A stretch of 64,000 nucleotides of DNA from Pseudomonas sp. B21-040 (GTDB taxonomy: Bacteria > Pseudomonadota > Gammaproteobacteria > Pseudomonadales > Pseudomonadaceae). Numbering within the stretch: position 1 is the first letter of the stretch; every line of letters begins with the position of its first letter. The translations under genes were made by a program, and so were the position numbers. The stretch lies in assembly GCF_024748695.1 (NCBI RefSeq), contig NZ_CP087176.1:6193501-6257500 (forward strand). Direction: 5' to 3'. Shown here piece after piece: positions 63,971 through 64,000 of this stretch. Under the pieces are notes generated by a model. That model saw only the letters and a program-made list of their open reading frames with translations, made no database searches and had not been told where the DNA came from.

Positions 63971-64000
63971 CCCTGTGGGAGCGGGCTTGCCCGCGAAGAG
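63971..64000. repeat. REP element cut by the window end
   Basis: CCTGTGGGAGCGGGCTTGCC then CGCGAAGAG, a single REP core just past tonB3; any partner lies outside the window. Confidence 0.75.

Overview
The window is chromosomal DNA of a Pseudomonas species, most likely of the P. fluorescens group. Three things point there: high GC; many copies of the REP elements typical of that group (cores such as GGGCTTGCCCGCGA, often in inverted pairs); and gene neighbourhoods that, from memory, match other pseudomonads (metK-tkt-epd-pgk-fba, ahcY-metF, pilGHIJ-chpA with gshB and tonB3). It holds about 45 protein genes. I see no rRNA, tRNA, CRISPR or prophage. One intact insertion sequence is present.

Layout. 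1-9457: dbpA (3' part), a HI0933-type flavoprotein, a YccS-like membrane protein, an orphan periplasmic solute-binding protein, an ElaA-type acetyltransferase, a small winged-helix protein with a YgjP-type metallopeptidase, and a REC-PAS-GGDEF-EAL protein. 9779-17225: a PL7 alginate lyase, then fba, two small lipoproteins, pgk, an apparently frameshifted epd, and tkt. 17431-21524: an ArsR/methyltransferase regulator with metK behind a perfect palindrome, then ligB, also frameshifted. 21623-28197: DUF1090 protein, cytochrome c', mltA, MAPEG protein, EamA and MFS transporters, FNT channel and a thioesterase. 28318-30966: an SAH riboswitch, ahcY and metF. 31091-39837: a second orphan solute-binding protein, rhlE, yceI with a cytochrome b561, an exported amine oxidase with a histone-like tail, bioA and rsmE. 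39923-49020: trhA, mdcR and the malonate decarboxylase operon mdcABCDEGH-madLM. 49272-50866: an IS1182-family element with target duplication. 51144-51658: a strongly structured leader in front of a DUF6124 gene. 51809-63957: chpC, chpA, pilJ, pilI, pilH and pilG, then gshB and tonB3 on the other strand.

How the genes fit together. The SAM cycle is represented by metK, ahcY and metF and appears controlled at two levels: a SahR-like repressor with a palindromic operator, and an SAH-sensing riboswitch. SAM users such as bioA and rsmE lie nearby. The mdc genes form one translationally coupled operon for malonate uptake and decarboxylation. The Pil-Chp genes, with tonB3, form the chemosensory system for type IV pili, but the adaptation enzymes PilK and ChpB are missing from the locus.

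The least explained element is the 5' leader at about 51144-51271. It can form a 15-bp stem and a second long helix in an H-type pseudoknot arrangement, plus a UUCG hairpin. Two frameshifts (epd, ligB) are each repaired by adding one G in the same context, ACCCCG, which raises the question of sequence error versus real mutation.
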